From the NCBI GenBank assembly GCA_017643215.1, contig JAEPNV010000004.1, forward strand, positions 186,001 to 250,000: DNA of 64,000 bases. Direction: 5' to 3'. This stretch comes from Roseibium sp. Its GTDB lineage: Bacteria > Pseudomonadota > Alphaproteobacteria > Rhizobiales > Stappiaceae. How positions within the stretch are numbered: position 1 is the stretch's first letter; each line of letters starts with the position of its first letter. A program made the translations under genes and the position numbers. The notes beneath the pieces are model-generated. The model saw only the letters and a list, made by a program, of their open reading frames with translations. It searched no databases and was not told the DNA's origin. This document shows, in pieces, positions 8,453 through 18,326 of the stretch.

Positions 8453-9551
8453 CAGCCAATCCACGGCGCGCAAAGTGCCGGCGGCACATCCTGCCCCGGC
8501 GTCCGATCTCACCCACATCGTTCTGGCCTTCGAAGACAACCGCCTGATTGGTGACCTTTTTGGTCAATTTGATCAAAACCTTGCCTTGATCGAGCAGCGG
8601 CTTGGACTGGATGCGATCGCCCGTGGCAACCAGGTGACGCTCAAGGGCAGCCACGCCGGCTGCAGTCAGGCGCGCGCCGCGCTTGAAGCGCTTTATCAGC
8701 GTCTGCAGCAGGGCCACGAAATTCATCCTGGCGACGTGGAGGGCGCGCTGCGCATGGCGGCCGCCGCCGAGGCTCAGCTTCCCTTGCCGACGCTGGAGCC
8801 AAAATCCCGGCTCGCCTTCGCGCAGATTTCCACCCGGCGCAAGACGATCGTCGCGCGCACGCCGACGCAAGACGCCTACATCCGGTCCATGGACCGGGCG
8901 GACCTGGTGTTTGGCACCGGTCCCGCCGGGACCGGCAAGACCTTTCTCGCTGTTGCCTATGCCGCAACGCTCTTGGAGCGCGGCGACGCGGCGCGTTTGA
9001 TCTTGTCCCGCCCGGCGGTGGAAGCCGGTGAACGGCTTGGATTCCTGCCCGGCGACATGAAGGACAAGGTCGATCCGTATCTGCGCCCGCTTTATGACGC
9101 GCTTTATGAGATGATGCCGCCGGAAAAGGTCGACCGGGGCCTGCAATCGGGCATGATCGAGGTGGCGCCGCTGGCATTCATGCGTGGGCGGACCTTGTCC
9201 AACGCGGTCGTTCTGCTTGACGAGGCGCAAAACACGACGTCCATGCAGATGAAGATGTTCCTCACGCGGCTGGGAGAAGGGTCCAAGATGATTGTGACCG
9301 GAGATCCGAGCCAGATCGACCTGCCGCCGGGGCAGATGTCAGGATTGCGGGAAGCCCTGGCGCTGTTGAACGCGGTTGAGGGCGTTGCCCATGTCCGGTT
9401 TACCGAACAGGATGTCGTGCGCCATGAACTGGTCGCGCGGATCGTGACGGCTTATGACAATGCCTCCCGGGAAGCCTCGCAAGACCGTGAGCGCCGGTTT
9501 CGGGAACGCCAGGACGGCGGAAAATCGGATGAGACCGGTGAGCGGTCCTAG
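8442..9551 (+). CDS. phoH: PhoH family NTPase
   Basis: Cytosolic P-loop NTPase of the PhoH/YbeZ type, found in most bacteria next to ybeY and linked to RNA metabolism and ribosome maturation. The 369-residue protein has an N-terminal KH-like part, Walker [11 protein letters not shown] at about 158-167, and Walker [13 protein letters not shown] followed by GDPSQIDLP. It starts at TTG 8442: a strong AAGGAGGT at 8429-8436 sits 5 bases upstream, and no ATG fits. The start lies inside the miaB 3' end, and ybeY overlaps its 3' end, so miaB-phoH-ybeY are translationally linked. Confidence 0.95.
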   Translation: MTRDSQSTARKVPAAHPAPASDLTHIVLAFEDNRLIGDLFGQFDQNLALIEQRLGLDAIARGNQVTLKGSHAGCSQARAALEALYQRLQQGHEIHPGDVEGALRMAAAAEAQLPLPTLEPKSRLAFAQISTRRKTIVARTPTQDAYIRSMDRADLVFGTGPAGTGKTFLAVAYAATLLERGDAARLILSRPAVEAGERLGFLPGDMKDKVDPYLRPLYDALYEMMPPEKVDRGLQSGMIEVAPLAFMRGRTLSNAVVLLDEAQNTTSMQMKMFLTRLGEGSKMIVTGDPSQIDLPPGQMSGLREALALLNAVEGVAHVRFTEQDVVRHELVARIVTAYDNASREASQDRERRFRERQDGGKSDETGERS

Positions 9552-10071
9552 TCAGGACGAAAAACGCGATGCGCCGCAATCGGTGTTGATCGACATTTCG
9601 GTTGAGGCAGGCGACTGGCAGCCGGAGATGGGCCTACGCAAGGTCTGTGAGCAGGCCGTCATGGCCGCGCTGGGCATGGGCTTGACGGTTTTGCCCGGGT
9701 CCGAACTGTCGATCGTGTTCACCGATGATGCGGCGATCCGCGACCTGAACCACCGGTGGCGCGAAAAGGACGCGGCCACCAATGTGCTGTCCTTCCCGGG
9801 CAGTGGTCCGGCCGGCACTGACTTTGGGCCGCTCCTCGGTGATATCGTGCTGGCCCAGGAAACGGTCGCGCGGGAAGCGGAGGAATTGGGAATTGAATTT
9901 CAGGCCCATCTTTCCCATCTGATTGTTCACGGATTGCTGCACTTGTTTGAGTATGATCACCAGACCGATGCCGATGCCCAGCAAATGGAAGACCTGGAAC
10001 GGCGTATCATGGCCAAACTCGGGCTCAATGATCCCTATGGGGACCGGTCTTTGGCCGCAGACGCCGGCTGA
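9529..10071 (+). CDS. ybeY: Endoribonuclease/rRNA maturation factor YbeY
   Basis: Zinc-dependent endoribonuclease needed for 16S rRNA 3'-end processing and ribosome quality control; in Sinorhizobium it also affects sRNA regulation. The metal triad is in HGLLHLFEYDH with His134, His138 and His144, and VLSFPGS and LGDIVLA are family strands. I choose ATG 9529, which gives 180 residues and an overlap of 23 bases with phoH; the frame is open further upstream without family similarity. It precedes the corC gene, a conserved group. Confidence 0.95.
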   Translation: MRPVSGPSQDEKRDAPQSVLIDISVEAGDWQPEMGLRKVCEQAVMAALGMGLTVLPGSELSIVFTDDAAIRDLNHRWREKDAATNVLSFPGSGPAGTDFGPLLGDIVLAQETVAREAEELGIEFQAHLSHLIVHGLLHLFEYDHQTDADAQQMEDLERRIMAKLGLNDPYGDRSLAADAG

Positions 10072-10102
10072 AACAGGTGGCAATGCCGATTTTTGACGGA
10101 TT

Positions 10103-11347
10103 ATGATGAACACGACAAACGCCGTAAAAACCGAAAACGACGCTGAAGCCGGGTCACCCTCCAGCGGCGTGTCTCAAGACGCCGACGACCCCCAGCAGCG
10201 CAGGCCGCAGGGTTCTGCGGCGCTCTGGACCAAATTGAAACGCCTGCTGGGCTTCAATCGCGGTGCCAACTTACGCGAAAATCTGGAAGATGAACTCGCC
10301 CGCGAGAGCGGCGATGCGACCTTCTCGCCCGAGGAGCGTCTTTTGCTTGGCAACATCCTGCGCCTGCGCGAGTTGCGCGTGGACGATGTGATGATCCCGC
10401 GCGCCAATATCGACGCGGTGGAAAGCTCCATCACCCTCGGCCGCGTGATGGACATCTTTCGGGAAAGCGGACATTCGCGCATGCCCGTTTATGAGGACAC
10501 GCTCGATGATCCGCGCGGGATGGTGCATATCAAGGACCTGATGTCCTATATCGCTGAATGCGGCGGAAATTGCGCGCCGCCCGCGCGCACCAATGGCGCC
10601 GGCGGTGGTCCCGCCCTGACCGGCAAAGAAGATCTCGATGTGGATCCGGCGTCCGAACCAAACGGCGATGCGCTGCCGCCGAAGGACCACAATCGCCGTC
10701 CCATTGACCTGGGGCTGGTGGATTTGTCGGCGCGTCTGAAGGACACCGGCCTTGTGCGCGATCTTCTGTTCGTGCCGCCGTCCATGCCGGCCACCGATTT
10801 GATGGCCAAGATGCAGGCCGGACGGATTCAGATGGCGCTGGTCATCGACGAATATGGCGGAACGGATGGTCTCGTCTCGTTGGAGGATCTTGTCGAGGAA
10901 GTCGTCGGCGACATTGAGGACGAGCACGACGAGGACGAAGAGGCGATGCTCGCACCGGTCAGCGACGGCATCTGGATCGCCGATCCCCGGCTCCCGCTCG
11001 AAGATCTGGACAAGGCGCTGGGAACGGACCTGGCCGCGGGCGAGATTACCGAAGACGTCGATACGTTGGGCGGCCTCTTGTATGTGACCGCCGGCCATGT
11101 CCCCGTGCGCGGCGAATTGCTGTTCGTGCCGGATATCCCCGGCTTTGAGTTTGAAATCCTTGATGCCGACCCGAGGCGGATCAAACGGTTGCGGGTCCGC
11201 CGCCGGCGGCCGGAAGTCCGGGTGTCTGACCTGCGCCGGCGGCTGAAACGGGCGGAAACGGCTCCAGGGACCGATACAGCCGGCGCGAACGAGCCATCGG
11301 CGGACAACGCGCCCGGGGCAGCGAGCCAGGGCGCGCCGCGGCCGTAA
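10103..11347 (+). CDS. corC: CorC/HlyC-type CBS-domain protein
   Basis: A 414-residue cytosolic CBS-pair protein of the CorC/TlyC family, associated with magnesium/cobalt efflux. After a low-complexity N-terminus come two CBS domains (about 80-135 and 215-275) with VDDVMIPRANIDAVE and MALVIDEYGGTDGLVSLED, then the CorC_HlyC (transporter-associated) domain with DVDTLGGLLYVTAGHVP. Between the CBS domains is a long Gly/Ala/Pro-rich insert of roughly 55 residues (CAPPARTNGAGGG and on) that most family members lack. It has no membrane segment, so it is the CorC form rather than a CNNM transporter. It sits between ybeY and lnt, its usual place. Confidence 0.92.
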   Translation: MMNTTNAVKTENDAEAGSPSSGVSQDADDPQQRRPQGSAALWTKLKRLLGFNRGANLRENLEDELARESGDATFSPEERLLLGNILRLRELRVDDVMIPRANIDAVESSITLGRVMDIFRESGHSRMPVYEDTLDDPRGMVHIKDLMSYIAECGGNCAPPARTNGAGGGPALTGKEDLDVDPASEPNGDALPPKDHNRRPIDLGLVDLSARLKDTGLVRDLLFVPPSMPATDLMAKMQAGRIQMALVIDEYGGTDGLVSLEDLVEEVVGDIEDEHDEDEEAMLAPVSDGIWIADPRLPLEDLDKALGTDLAAGEITEDVDTLGGLLYVTAGHVPVRGELLFVPDIPGFEFEILDADPRRIKRLRVRRRRPEVRVSDLRRRLKRAETAPGTDTAGANEPSADNAPGAASQGAPRP

Positions 11348-11433
11348 CAGCGATTTCACATCGCCAGGTCCGCCTTGACCAGCGCCGATGAGTTTGACCA
11401 AGCTCAGCCGGATTGAAACACTGCTGAGTTTCC

Positions 11434-13059
11434 ATGACCCCGTTTCCCGGTTTTTTTGCGGTTTCCGCGCTTGCGAATGTGTGTCTGCTGTCCTGGGGAT
11501 GGCGCCGGTCCGCCCTGGCGGTCCTGGCAGGCGTGGTCACGGCCCTGGCTATGCCGCCTTACGATGCCCTTGTTGTTCTGGCAGTCAGTCTCCCCTGTCT
11601 TGTCTGGCTTTTGGACGGGGCGGTGTCGACGGCTGATGATCGCTGGCGGTCCAGGTTCTGGCGCGGCTGGAGCGTTGGATGGTGGTTCGGCGCCGGTTTT
11701 TTTCTGGCCGGCTTGTGGTGGATCGGCGCGGCCTTCCTCGTTGAGGCGGACCGCTTCGCCTGGATGATGCCTTTCGCCGTCCTGATCATGCCGGCCGGGC
11801 TTGCCCTTTTTACCGGCCTGGCATTGGGCGTGGCGGCGGTAGCCTGGACCGACAACTGGAGCCGCCTTCTGCTTCTGGCGATCGTCCTGTCAGGGTCAGA
11901 CTGGCTCCGCGGCCATGTGCTCACCGGCTTTCCCTGGAACGCGTTTGGTTATGCGGTGTCGGACCACCTGGTGCTTGCCCAGGCCGCCAGTGTTTTTGGC
12001 GTGTTTGGTCTTGGTTTCTGGGTGGTTCTGATCGCCGCGACGCCGGCCACATTGATCGATGCCGGCCGCTGGGCCGCTCGCGTGGGGCCACTCACCGCCG
12101 GCGCGGTGCTTCTGGCGGTGTTTGCCGGATTTGGCTTGGTCCGGTTGCATGTCGTTCCGGATCCCGGCATCACGGACACGGACATACGCATCGTCCAGCC
12201 ATCGGTGGATCAGGCTGAAAAGTGGCAGCCGGAGAACCGCGAGCGGATATTCAGTTTGCTTCTCGACCTCACGCAGCGGCCTTTGGAGGGGGCCGCGCGG
12301 GTCGGTCAGAACCGGATCGTGGTTTGGCCCGAATCGGCGGTTCCCTTTCTTTTGACGCGCGAGCCGCGTGCGCTGTTCCGGATTTCTCAGGCCCTGAACA
12401 GCCAAACGGAGCTTGTGACCGGCGCGATTCGCGCCGAGGCGGGCCCTGATGGGCCGGTTTATTTTAACAGCGTCTACCTGATCGCCAGCGACGGCACGGT
12501 CCGCGATGTTTATGACAAGGTCCGGCTTGTCCCCTTCGGTGAGTATTTGCCCTTGGAGCCGCTCCTGGCCACGCTGGGGATTACGACACTGGTCGACACG
12601 CCTGCCGGTTTCGGGTCCGGTTTCCGGCATATGACACTCACACCCGGAAACGGGCCCGGATTTCACCCGCTGATTTGCTACGAGGCGATTTTCCCGCGTT
12701 TTGCACGCTCCGGTCCCACGCGTCCGGGCTTTTTGTTGAACGTCACAAACGACGCGTGGTTCGGCCGCACTGCGGGTCCGTACCAGCATTTTTACCAAGC
12801 AAGCATGCGTGCAATCGAGCAGGGTCTGCCACTTTTGCGGGCTGCGAATACCGGTATTTCAGCGGTCGTGGATGCAAAAGGCAGGGTTGCAGCCGGCCTC
12901 GATCTTCACGAGGTCGGGGTCGTTGATGTCCCCCTACCCGGAAAATTTACAATGACCATCTTTGGAACCTACGGCGATGCAGTGTATGGTGTTTTTGCCA
13001 TTCTGGCCGGTCTTCTTTTGATCTTCAATCGATACAACCGGGATTCGCGTAAAAATTGA
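11434..13059 (+). CDS. lnt: Apolipoprotein N-acyltransferase Lnt
   Basis: Inner-membrane enzyme that adds the third acyl chain to the N-terminal cysteine of lipoproteins. Several N-terminal membrane helices (about residues 5-210) are followed by a periplasmic nitrilase-like domain. The catalytic triad is visible: Glu300 in VWPESA, Lys362 in YDKVRLVPFGEYLP and Cys415 in LICYEAIFP. The 541-residue length is typical. In Sinorhizobium the homologue is actA, needed for acid tolerance, with phrR next to it, as here. The last codons of the gene carry one copy of the repeat described upstream of phrR. Confidence 0.96.
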   Translation: MTPFPGFFAVSALANVCLLSWGWRRSALAVLAGVVTALAMPPYDALVVLAVSLPCLVWLLDGAVSTADDRWRSRFWRGWSVGWWFGAGFFLAGLWWIGAAFLVEADRFAWMMPFAVLIMPAGLALFTGLALGVAAVAWTDNWSRLLLLAIVLSGSDWLRGHVLTGFPWNAFGYAVSDHLVLAQAASVFGVFGLGFWVVLIAATPATLIDAGRWAARVGPLTAGAVLLAVFAGFGLVRLHVVPDPGITDTDIRIVQPSVDQAEKWQPENRERIFSLLLDLTQRPLEGAARVGQNRIVVWPESAVPFLLTREPRALFRISQALNSQTELVTGAIRAEAGPDGPVYFNSVYLIASDGTVRDVYDKVRLVPFGEYLPLEPLLATLGITTLVDTPAGFGSGFRHMTLTPGNGPGFHPLICYEAIFPRFARSGPTRPGFLLNVTNDAWFGRTAGPYQHFYQASMRAIEQGLPLLRAANTGISAVVDAKGRVAAGLDLHEVGVVDVPLPGKFTMTIFGTYGDAVYGVFAILAGLLLIFNRYNRDSRKN

Positions 13060-13103
13060 TTTATCCGGTTGTTCGATGTGACACAACCGTGATACAACCG
13101 TGA
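13031..13103 (+). promoter_or_regulatory. Cluster of ACAACCG repeats upstream of phrR
   Basis: A short motif recurs: GATACAACCGGGA (13031-13043, inside the lnt 3' end), GACACAACCGTGA (13080-13092) and GATACAACCGTGA (13091-13103), plus one inverted copy ATCCGGTTGTT (13063-13073). The last two are tandem and share two bases. Repeats of this kind before a regulator gene suggest a binding site, perhaps for PhrR itself, but this is inference. Confidence 0.5.
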
Positions 13104-13257
13104 CATCGCTCAGAACAGGCGAAACGTGCTGAACTGGCTGGCAGATCTTTTTAAGCATTTGCAACGGACCTTGGAGGGGTAGGAACGTGCGGGGTTCACC
13201 GGTTCGAATGAAGACATCAGCGGGGCAACCGCTGAGAGCAGGAAAGAACTAAGAATT

Positions 13258-13665
13258 ATGCCAAGCAAAAAGGCTCCAAATCCAATCGATATCCATGTCG
13301 GAAGCCGGGTCCGGTTGCGGCGTATGATGCTGGGAATGAGTCAGGAAAAACTCGGTGAAAGCCTTGGGATTACTTTTCAGCAGATTCAAAAATACGAAAA
13401 AGGCACGAACCGGATCGGCGCCAGTCGCCTGCAGCACATCGCGACCATTTTAAAGGTGCCGGTCGCGTTCTTTTTTGAAGACGCACCAGGCAGTCCGGAG
13501 GAAGCGGAAGGATTTGGCGAAACGCAACCCACATCCTATGTCGTGGACTTTCTGTCCTCCTCGGAGGGCCTGTCGCTGAACAAGGCGTTTGTCCGGATTG
13601 ACGACCCCAAAGTACGTCGCCGTATCGTCGATTTGGTCCGTTCCCTGGCGGGCGAAGACCAGTAG
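13258..13665 (+). CDS. phrR: XRE-family regulator, PhrR-like
   Basis: A 135-residue DNA-binding protein with an N-terminal helix-turn-helix of the Cro/CI (XRE) type at about residues 17-70; RRMMLGMSQEKLGESLGITF and QQIQKYEKGTNRI are the helices. The C-terminal half has no recognised domain. Position between lnt and metK matches phrR of Sinorhizobium, a regulator gene induced at low pH beside actA/lnt. Equivalent XRE proteins are common in Alphaproteobacteria, so the name is by position and similarity. The leader contains a small hairpin (CAGCGG 13218-13223 with CCGCTG 13229-13234), and AGGAAAG lies about 11 bases before the ATG. Confidence 0.8.
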   Translation: MPSKKAPNPIDIHVGSRVRLRRMMLGMSQEKLGESLGITFQQIQKYEKGTNRIGASRLQHIATILKVPVAFFFEDAPGSPEEAEGFGETQPTSYVVDFLSSSEGLSLNKAFVRIDDPKVRRRIVDLVRSLAGEDQ

Positions 13666-13716
13666 CTGCACATATCGGCTTGACGTCCTGTCTTTCTTTC
13701 GGAATTGATGGCATCC

Positions 13717-13750
13717 GAAGCGGCGAGGTCATTCGCCGCTTCTCTTGTAT
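13717..13750 (+). terminator. Perfect hairpin between phrR and metK (terminator or metK leader element)
   Basis: GAAGCGGCGA (13717-13726) and TCGCCGCTTC (13733-13742) form a 10-bp perfect stem with a 6-base loop, followed by a moderately T-rich tail. It ends 32 bases before metK. It may terminate phrR transcripts or act in the metK leader. It does not match the short SAM/SAH riboswitch consensus known upstream of metK in Rhodobacterales. Confidence 0.6.
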
Positions 13751-13774
13751 TCATTCCCAGAAGGACGATCGCCA

Positions 13775-14947
13775 ATGGCCCGTCAGAATTACCTCTTTAC
13801 CTCCGAGTCCGTATCTGAGGGGCATCCGGATAAAGTCTGCGACCGGATCTCGGATGCGGTCGTGGATGCATTCCTGTCTCAAATGCCAGACGCTCGGGTT
13901 GCATGCGAAACCCTGGCAACGACGAACCGGATCGTAATCGCCGGCGAAACGCGCGGCCCGGAAACGGTGACCCACGAGCATCTTGCGCATTTGGCACGCA
14001 TGGCGGTCCGCGATATCGGCTATGCGCAAGACGGCTTCCACTGGGAAAACTGTAACATTGCGGTGCATTTGCACGCGCAATCGGCGCACATCGCGCAAGG
14101 CGTCGATGCGGGGGATAACAAGGACGAGGGCGCTGGCGATCAGGGCATCATGTTCGGCTACGCGTGCCGCGAAACGCCGGAATTGATGCCCGCTCCGATC
14201 CTGTATTCGCATAAAATCCTGAAGACCATGGCCGAGGCGCGCAAATACGGCGACGCCGGCATGCTGGGACCGGATGCCAAGAGCCAGGTGACGGTCCGCT
14301 ACGAAAACGGCAAGCCGGTCGCGGTAACGTCGATCGTCGTATCCACCCAGCATCTCGATCCGGGCCTGACATCGGCGGATGTCAAAGCCATCATCGAACC
14401 GCATGTACTGACGTCTTTGCCGGCAGGCTGGATCAGCGATGAGACAGTGTGGCACGTCAATCCGACCGGCGCGTTCGTGATCGGCGGACCGGATGGCGAC
14501 TGCGGACTGACCGGCCGGAAAATCATTGTTGACACTTATGGCGGTGCCGCGCCCCATGGCGGCGGTGCGTTTTCCGGCAAGGACCCGACCAAGGTGGACC
14601 GCTCGGCCGCCTATGCCGCCCGGTATCTGGCCAAGAACGTGGTGGCCGCCGAGCTGGCTGACCGGTGCACCATCCAGTTGTCTTATGCGATCGGCGTCCC
14701 GGAACCGCTGTCCGTCTATGTCGATTTGCACGGCACGGGACGGTGCGACGAGGCGAAGCTGGAAAAGGGCCTGCGCGAAGTGATGGGCCTCAGCCCGCGC
14801 GGGATCCGTCAGCACCTGAAGCTGAACAATCCGATCTATGAGCGCACGGCCGCCTACGGTCATTTCGGCCGCGAACCCGACCAGGACGGCGGGTTCTCCT
14901 GGGAAAAGACCGATCTGGTCAATGACCTGCGCACGTTGGCAGGCTGA
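13775..14947 (+). CDS. metK: S-adenosylmethionine synthase MetK
   Basis: Forms S-adenosylmethionine from methionine and ATP in the cytosol as a tetramer. The sequence starts [20 protein letters not shown], with the catalytic His and the Mg-binding residues. [30 protein letters not shown] and [14 protein letters not shown] are the remaining signatures. Length is 390 residues. ATG 13775 is preceded by AGAAGGA; an in-frame TTG at 13745 has no support. It is followed by trmB, a methyltransferase that uses its product. Confidence 0.98.
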   Translation: MARQNYLFTSESVSEGHPDKVCDRISDAVVDAFLSQMPDARVACETLATTNRIVIAGETRGPETVTHEHLAHLARMAVRDIGYAQDGFHWENCNIAVHLHAQSAHIAQGVDAGDNKDEGAGDQGIMFGYACRETPELMPAPILYSHKILKTMAEARKYGDAGMLGPDAKSQVTVRYENGKPVAVTSIVVSTQHLDPGLTSADVKAIIEPHVLTSLPAGWISDETVWHVNPTGAFVIGGPDGDCGLTGRKIIVDTYGGAAPHGGGAFSGKDPTKVDRSAAYAARYLAKNVVAAELADRCTIQLSYAIGVPEPLSVYVDLHGTGRCDEAKLEKGLREVMGLSPRGIRQHLKLNNPIYERTAAYGHFGREPDQDGGFSWEKTDLVNDLRTLAG

Positions 14948-15010
14948 GCCCGCGACGGTGTGATCGCAACAAGACCGCCGCTGGCCGGGTCGCGAACCGC
15001 GGCCGGCGGC

Positions 15011-15709
15011 ATGGATTTCCGTATGAAAGACCATTACGAAGGCGCATTTTTCGGCCGTCGCGTCGGCAAGCCGCTAAGCACCCGGCGGGCGGCGTTGATG
15101 GAAACCCATCTGCCCCGCCTTCAGATCGATCTTGACCGGGCACCGCCGGCAATTCTGACCGACCTCTTCGATGGGCCCGTGCGTGCCGTGTGGCTCGAAG
15201 TCGGCTTCGGTGGCGGCGAGCATCTGCTGCACCGGGCGAGGGAACATCCGGATATCGGCTTCATTGGTGTTGAGCCCTTCGTCGGCAGCATGGCGAAAGC
15301 GGTGGCGGCGATTGTCGAGCAGGATCTGAAGAACATCCGCCTCTATGCCGATGACGCGGTGAATGTTTTGGATTGGCTCCCGCCGGCCTCCCTCGACGGA
15401 GCCTATCAGCTCTATCCCGATCCGTGGCCCAAGCGACGGCATTGGAAGCGGCGGTTTGTCAACGCTGAGAACCTTGACCGTTACGCCCGGGTCCTCAAGC
15501 CTGGCGCCGAATTCCGGTTTGCCAGCGACATCGACACTTATGTCGACTGGACGTTGCACCATTGCCGCGATCACCCGGCTTTTGTCTGGCCGGCGGAGAC
15601 GGCCGCCGACTGGCGGATCCCCTGGAAGGGCTGGCCGGGCACACGCTACGAGGCCAAGGCCATCCGCGAGGGCCGCGTGCCCCGTTACCTGACCTTCCGG
15701 CGCCGTTAA
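15011..15709 (+). CDS. trmB: tRNA (guanine-N7-)-methyltransferase TrmB
   Basis: SAM-dependent enzyme making m7G46 in the variable loop of tRNAs. Motifs seen are [17 protein letters not shown] (SAM loop), [30 protein letters not shown] (the TrmB hallmark with the catalytic Asp) and [16 protein letters not shown]. From ATG 15011 the protein has 232 residues and a family-like N-terminus before [14 protein letters not shown] at 14960 is also in frame and would add 17 residues; neither start has a clear ribosome site. It follows metK by about 60 bases. Confidence 0.94.
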   Translation: MDFRMKDHYEGAFFGRRVGKPLSTRRAALMETHLPRLQIDLDRAPPAILTDLFDGPVRAVWLEVGFGGGEHLLHRAREHPDIGFIGVEPFVGSMAKAVAAIVEQDLKNIRLYADDAVNVLDWLPPASLDGAYQLYPDPWPKRRHWKRRFVNAENLDRYARVLKPGAEFRFASDIDTYVDWTLHHCRDHPAFVWPAETAADWRIPWKGWPGTRYEAKAIREGRVPRYLTFRRR

Positions 15710-15761
15710 AGCCGGTTGTACAGCCCGATTGTCCGGCCCGTCACGAATTGCTTGGCAGGTC

Positions 15762-15791
15762 TTGCGTTAAAGGTGCCTTTGGCGGTATACA
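15762..15791 (+). promoter_or_regulatory. Candidate promoter of the rimP-nusA-infB operon
   Basis: TTGCGT (15762-15767) and TATACA (15786-15791) are 18 bases apart. Transcription would start near 15798, run into the hairpin at 15833-15863 after roughly 65 bases, and reach rimP at 15960. The match to a sigma-70 promoter is fair. Confidence 0.45.
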
Positions 15792-15832
15792 GCTCGTGTT
15801 TCACCTCAAACGGCTAACTTAAGGCAGGTTGA

Positions 15833-15863
15833 GAGTGGGCCCGGACGGGACCCGCTCTTTTTT
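15833..15863 (+). terminator. Terminator hairpin in front of rimP
   Basis: The arms GAGTGGGCCC and GGGACCCGCTC (15833 to 15857) pair over about ten positions, with one G-T wobble and one mismatch, and are followed by six T. It could end the metK-trmB transcript. Because a promoter-like sequence lies just upstream, it could equally attenuate the nusA operon. Confidence 0.8.
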
Positions 15864-15959
15864 GTTTAGCCATCGGCCTGTGAGGCCGTTGAGTGCGGCG
15901 GCGCCGGCGTGGTGCCGTGGTCATGAGGGTTCGAAAGCAGCGAGGCGCAGGAGCACGGA

Positions 15960-16553
15960 TTGAGCGTACACGAGGCACGGATCGTATTGGAGCAGGGATT
16001 GGACGCCCGCGTGGCGGCCATCGTGGAGCCTGTTATTGAGGATCTGGGCTATCGTCTTGTGCGGACAAGGATCAGCGCCGCGAATGGCTGTACGCTCCAG
16101 ATCATGGCCGAGCGCCCGGATGGCACGATGACCGTTGAGGACTGCGAAACCGTCAGCCGGGCGGTCTCGCCCGCGCTGGATGTCGAGGATCCAATCAACC
16201 GGGCGTACCACCTCGAGATCTCATCTCCCGGCATCGACCGTCCTTTGGTGCGCGAAAGCGATTTTGCCCGCTGGGCCGGACATGATGTGAAGATCGAAAT
16301 GGCGGTGTTGCAGGACGGCCGCAAGCGGTTTCGTGGAACACTGGCGGGCGTTAAAGGCGGCGCGGCGAAGGTGAAGCTTCCCGATGTGAAAGCCGGCAAC
16401 GCCGATATGGTCCTGCTGCCCTTGGAAGACATTGGCGAGGCAAAACTCGTCCTCACCGACGAGCTGATTACTGCCGCGCTGAAGGCGGAAAAGGCCGCGC
16501 TTGCGGCGCGCGGCGAAACACCGGGTTTTGAACAGGACAACACCCCCAACTGA
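15960..16553 (+). CDS. rimP: Ribosome maturation factor RimP
   Basis: Cytosolic factor needed for assembly of the 30S subunit. The 197-residue protein has the N-terminal alpha/beta domain with [19 protein letters not shown] and [19 protein letters not shown], the SSPGIDRPL motif at the domain joint, and the C-terminal SH3-like domain. A C-terminal tail of about 40 residues is longer than in E. coli but usual in Rhizobiales. The start is TTG 15960, with CAGGAG eight bases upstream; no ATG is available at this position. It is the first gene of the nusA-infB operon. Confidence 0.94.
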   Translation: MSVHEARIVLEQGLDARVAAIVEPVIEDLGYRLVRTRISAANGCTLQIMAERPDGTMTVEDCETVSRAVSPALDVEDPINRAYHLEISSPGIDRPLVRESDFARWAGHDVKIEMAVLQDGRKRFRGTLAGVKGGAAKVKLPDVKAGNADMVLLPLEDIGEAKLVLTDELITAALKAEKAALAARGETPGFEQDNTPN

Positions 16554-16628
16554 GCGGAGACGCTTGAGGGGTCAGGATGACAGCGCGCCGAAGATGTAAG
16601 GCAACACGGCGCCAGAGGAGTTAAAGGC

Positions 16629-18281
16629 ATGGCTATCAGCGCGAACCGGCTGGAATTGCTGCAAATTGCTGACGCGGTCGCACGGGAAAAGTCGATCGAC
16701 CGGACCATCGTCATCACGGCGATGGAAGACGCAATTCAAAAGGCGGCCCGCTCCCGGTACGGCACGGAGACGGAAGTGCGCGCGGAGATCAATCCGAAAA
16801 CCGGCGAAATTCGCCTGCAACGCCTTTTGCAGGTTGTCGAGCATGTTGAGAACATTTCGACGGAGATCGGTCTGGAGGATGCGCGCGCGCGAAATCCGGA
16901 GGCGACACTGGGGGATTTCATCGCAGAGCCTTTGCCGCCACTCGACTTTGGCCGGATTGCCGCGCAGTCCGCCAAGCAGGTGATCGTGCAAAAGGTGCGT
17001 GAAGCCGAGCGCGACCGGCAATACGAAGAGTATAAGGACCGCGTCGGAGAGGTCGTCAACGGCGTCGTCAAGCGGGCCGAATACGGCAATGTCATCGTCG
17101 ATCTTGGCCGCGGGGAAGGCATTGTCCGCCGGGATGAACTGATCCCGCGCGAAATCTTCCGCACCGGCGACCGGATCCGCGCTTTCATCTACGACGTGCG
17201 CCGGGAACAGCGCGGCCCGCAGATCTTCCTGTCGCGCACGCATCCGCAATTCATGGCCAAGCTGTTTTCCCAGGAAGTGCCGGAGATCTACGACGGCGTC
17301 ATTGAGATCCGGTCCGTGGCCCGTGATCCCGGCTCACGCGCCAAGATCGCCGTCATCTCCAAGGACAGCTCCATTGATCCGGTCGGCGCCTGCGTGGGCA
17401 TGCGCGGCAGCCGCGTTCAGGCGGTTGTCGGTGAGCTCCAGGGCGAAAAAATCGACATCATCCCCTGGAACGAGGACCCGGCAACGTTCATCGTCAACGC
17501 CCTGCAGCCGGCGGAAGTCGCGAAGGTCGTTCTGGATGAGGACGCCGAACGCATCGAAGTCGTCGTCCCGGATGAACAATTGTCGCTGGCAATCGGCCGG
17601 CGCGGCCAGAACGTGCGCCTGGCCTCCCAGCTGACCGGCTGGGCGATCGACATCATGACCGAGCAGGAAGAATCCGAACGCCGTCAGAAGGAGTTCCTGG
17701 AGCGGTCGCAGCTCTTCATGGAAGCGCTGAATGTGGACGAGATGGTCGGACAGCTCTTGGCCACGGAAGGCTTCTCATCGGTGGAAGAAGTGGCCTATGT
17801 CGAAATCGAAGAGATTTCGATGATCGAGGGCTTCGATGATGAAACCGCGGAGGAGATTCAGGCCCGCGCCCGTGACTATCTGGAAGAGCTGGAAGCCAAG
17901 CTCGACGCTGAACGCCAGGAACGGGGCGTGTCCGATGACCTGCGGTCCATTGACGGTCTGACAACGGCGATGCTGGTGGCGCTCGGCAAGGACGACGTCA
18001 AATCCATCGACGATCTGGCCGGTTGCGCGGCGGACGACCTCGTCGGTTGGACTGAGCGCAAGGATGGTGAAACCAAACGCTTTGAGGGTACCTTGTCCGG
18101 CTTTGATCTGTCGCGGGCCGAAGCGGAGTCCATCGTCATGGCCGCGCGCATTGCGGCCGGTTGGGTGACCGAGGAAGAACTCGCCGCCCAGGCCGCGGAA
18201 GACGAGCTTGAAGAAGATGGCATCGAGGACGAGCCGGACCTGGCGCAGGCGGCGCCCACGGGCGCGATCCTGAACGGGTGA
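16629..18281 (+). CDS. nusA: Transcription termination/antitermination protein NusA
   Basis: RNA-polymerase-associated factor for pausing, termination and antitermination. The 550-residue protein has the N-terminal RNAP-binding domain (1-130), an S1 domain ([20 protein letters not shown]), and two KH domains with [21 protein letters not shown] and [16 protein letters not shown]. The C-terminal helical region carries an acidic helix-hairpin-helix repeat ([19 protein letters not shown]), and the end is acidic. ATG 16629 follows AGAGGAG. The order rimP-nusA-ylxR-infB is conserved. Confidence 0.98.
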   Translation: MAISANRLELLQIADAVAREKSIDRTIVITAMEDAIQKAARSRYGTETEVRAEINPKTGEIRLQRLLQVVEHVENISTEIGLEDARARNPEATLGDFIAEPLPPLDFGRIAAQSAKQVIVQKVREAERDRQYEEYKDRVGEVVNGVVKRAEYGNVIVDLGRGEGIVRRDELIPREIFRTGDRIRAFIYDVRREQRGPQIFLSRTHPQFMAKLFSQEVPEIYDGVIEIRSVARDPGSRAKIAVISKDSSIDPVGACVGMRGSRVQAVVGELQGEKIDIIPWNEDPATFIVNALQPAEVAKVVLDEDAERIEVVVPDEQLSLAIGRRGQNVRLASQLTGWAIDIMTEQEESERRQKEFLERSQLFMEALNVDEMVGQLLATEGFSSVEEVAYVEIEEISMIEGFDDETAEEIQARARDYLEELEAKLDAERQERGVSDDLRSIDGLTTAMLVALGKDDVKSIDDLAGCAADDLVGWTERKDGETKRFEGTLSGFDLSRAEAESIVMAARIAAGWVTEEELAAQAAEDELEEDGIEDEPDLAQAAPTGAILNG

Positions 18282-18326
18282 TCGATCAAGCCGGCCGGCG
18301 TTCGCGCGGTGTGAACGGAGGGCGCA

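Noticed and set aside
13666-13774. SAM/SAH riboswitch upstream of metK
   Set aside because: CGGCTT occurs near 13675, but the rest of the short pseudoknot consensus known from Rhodobacterales metK leaders is not present.
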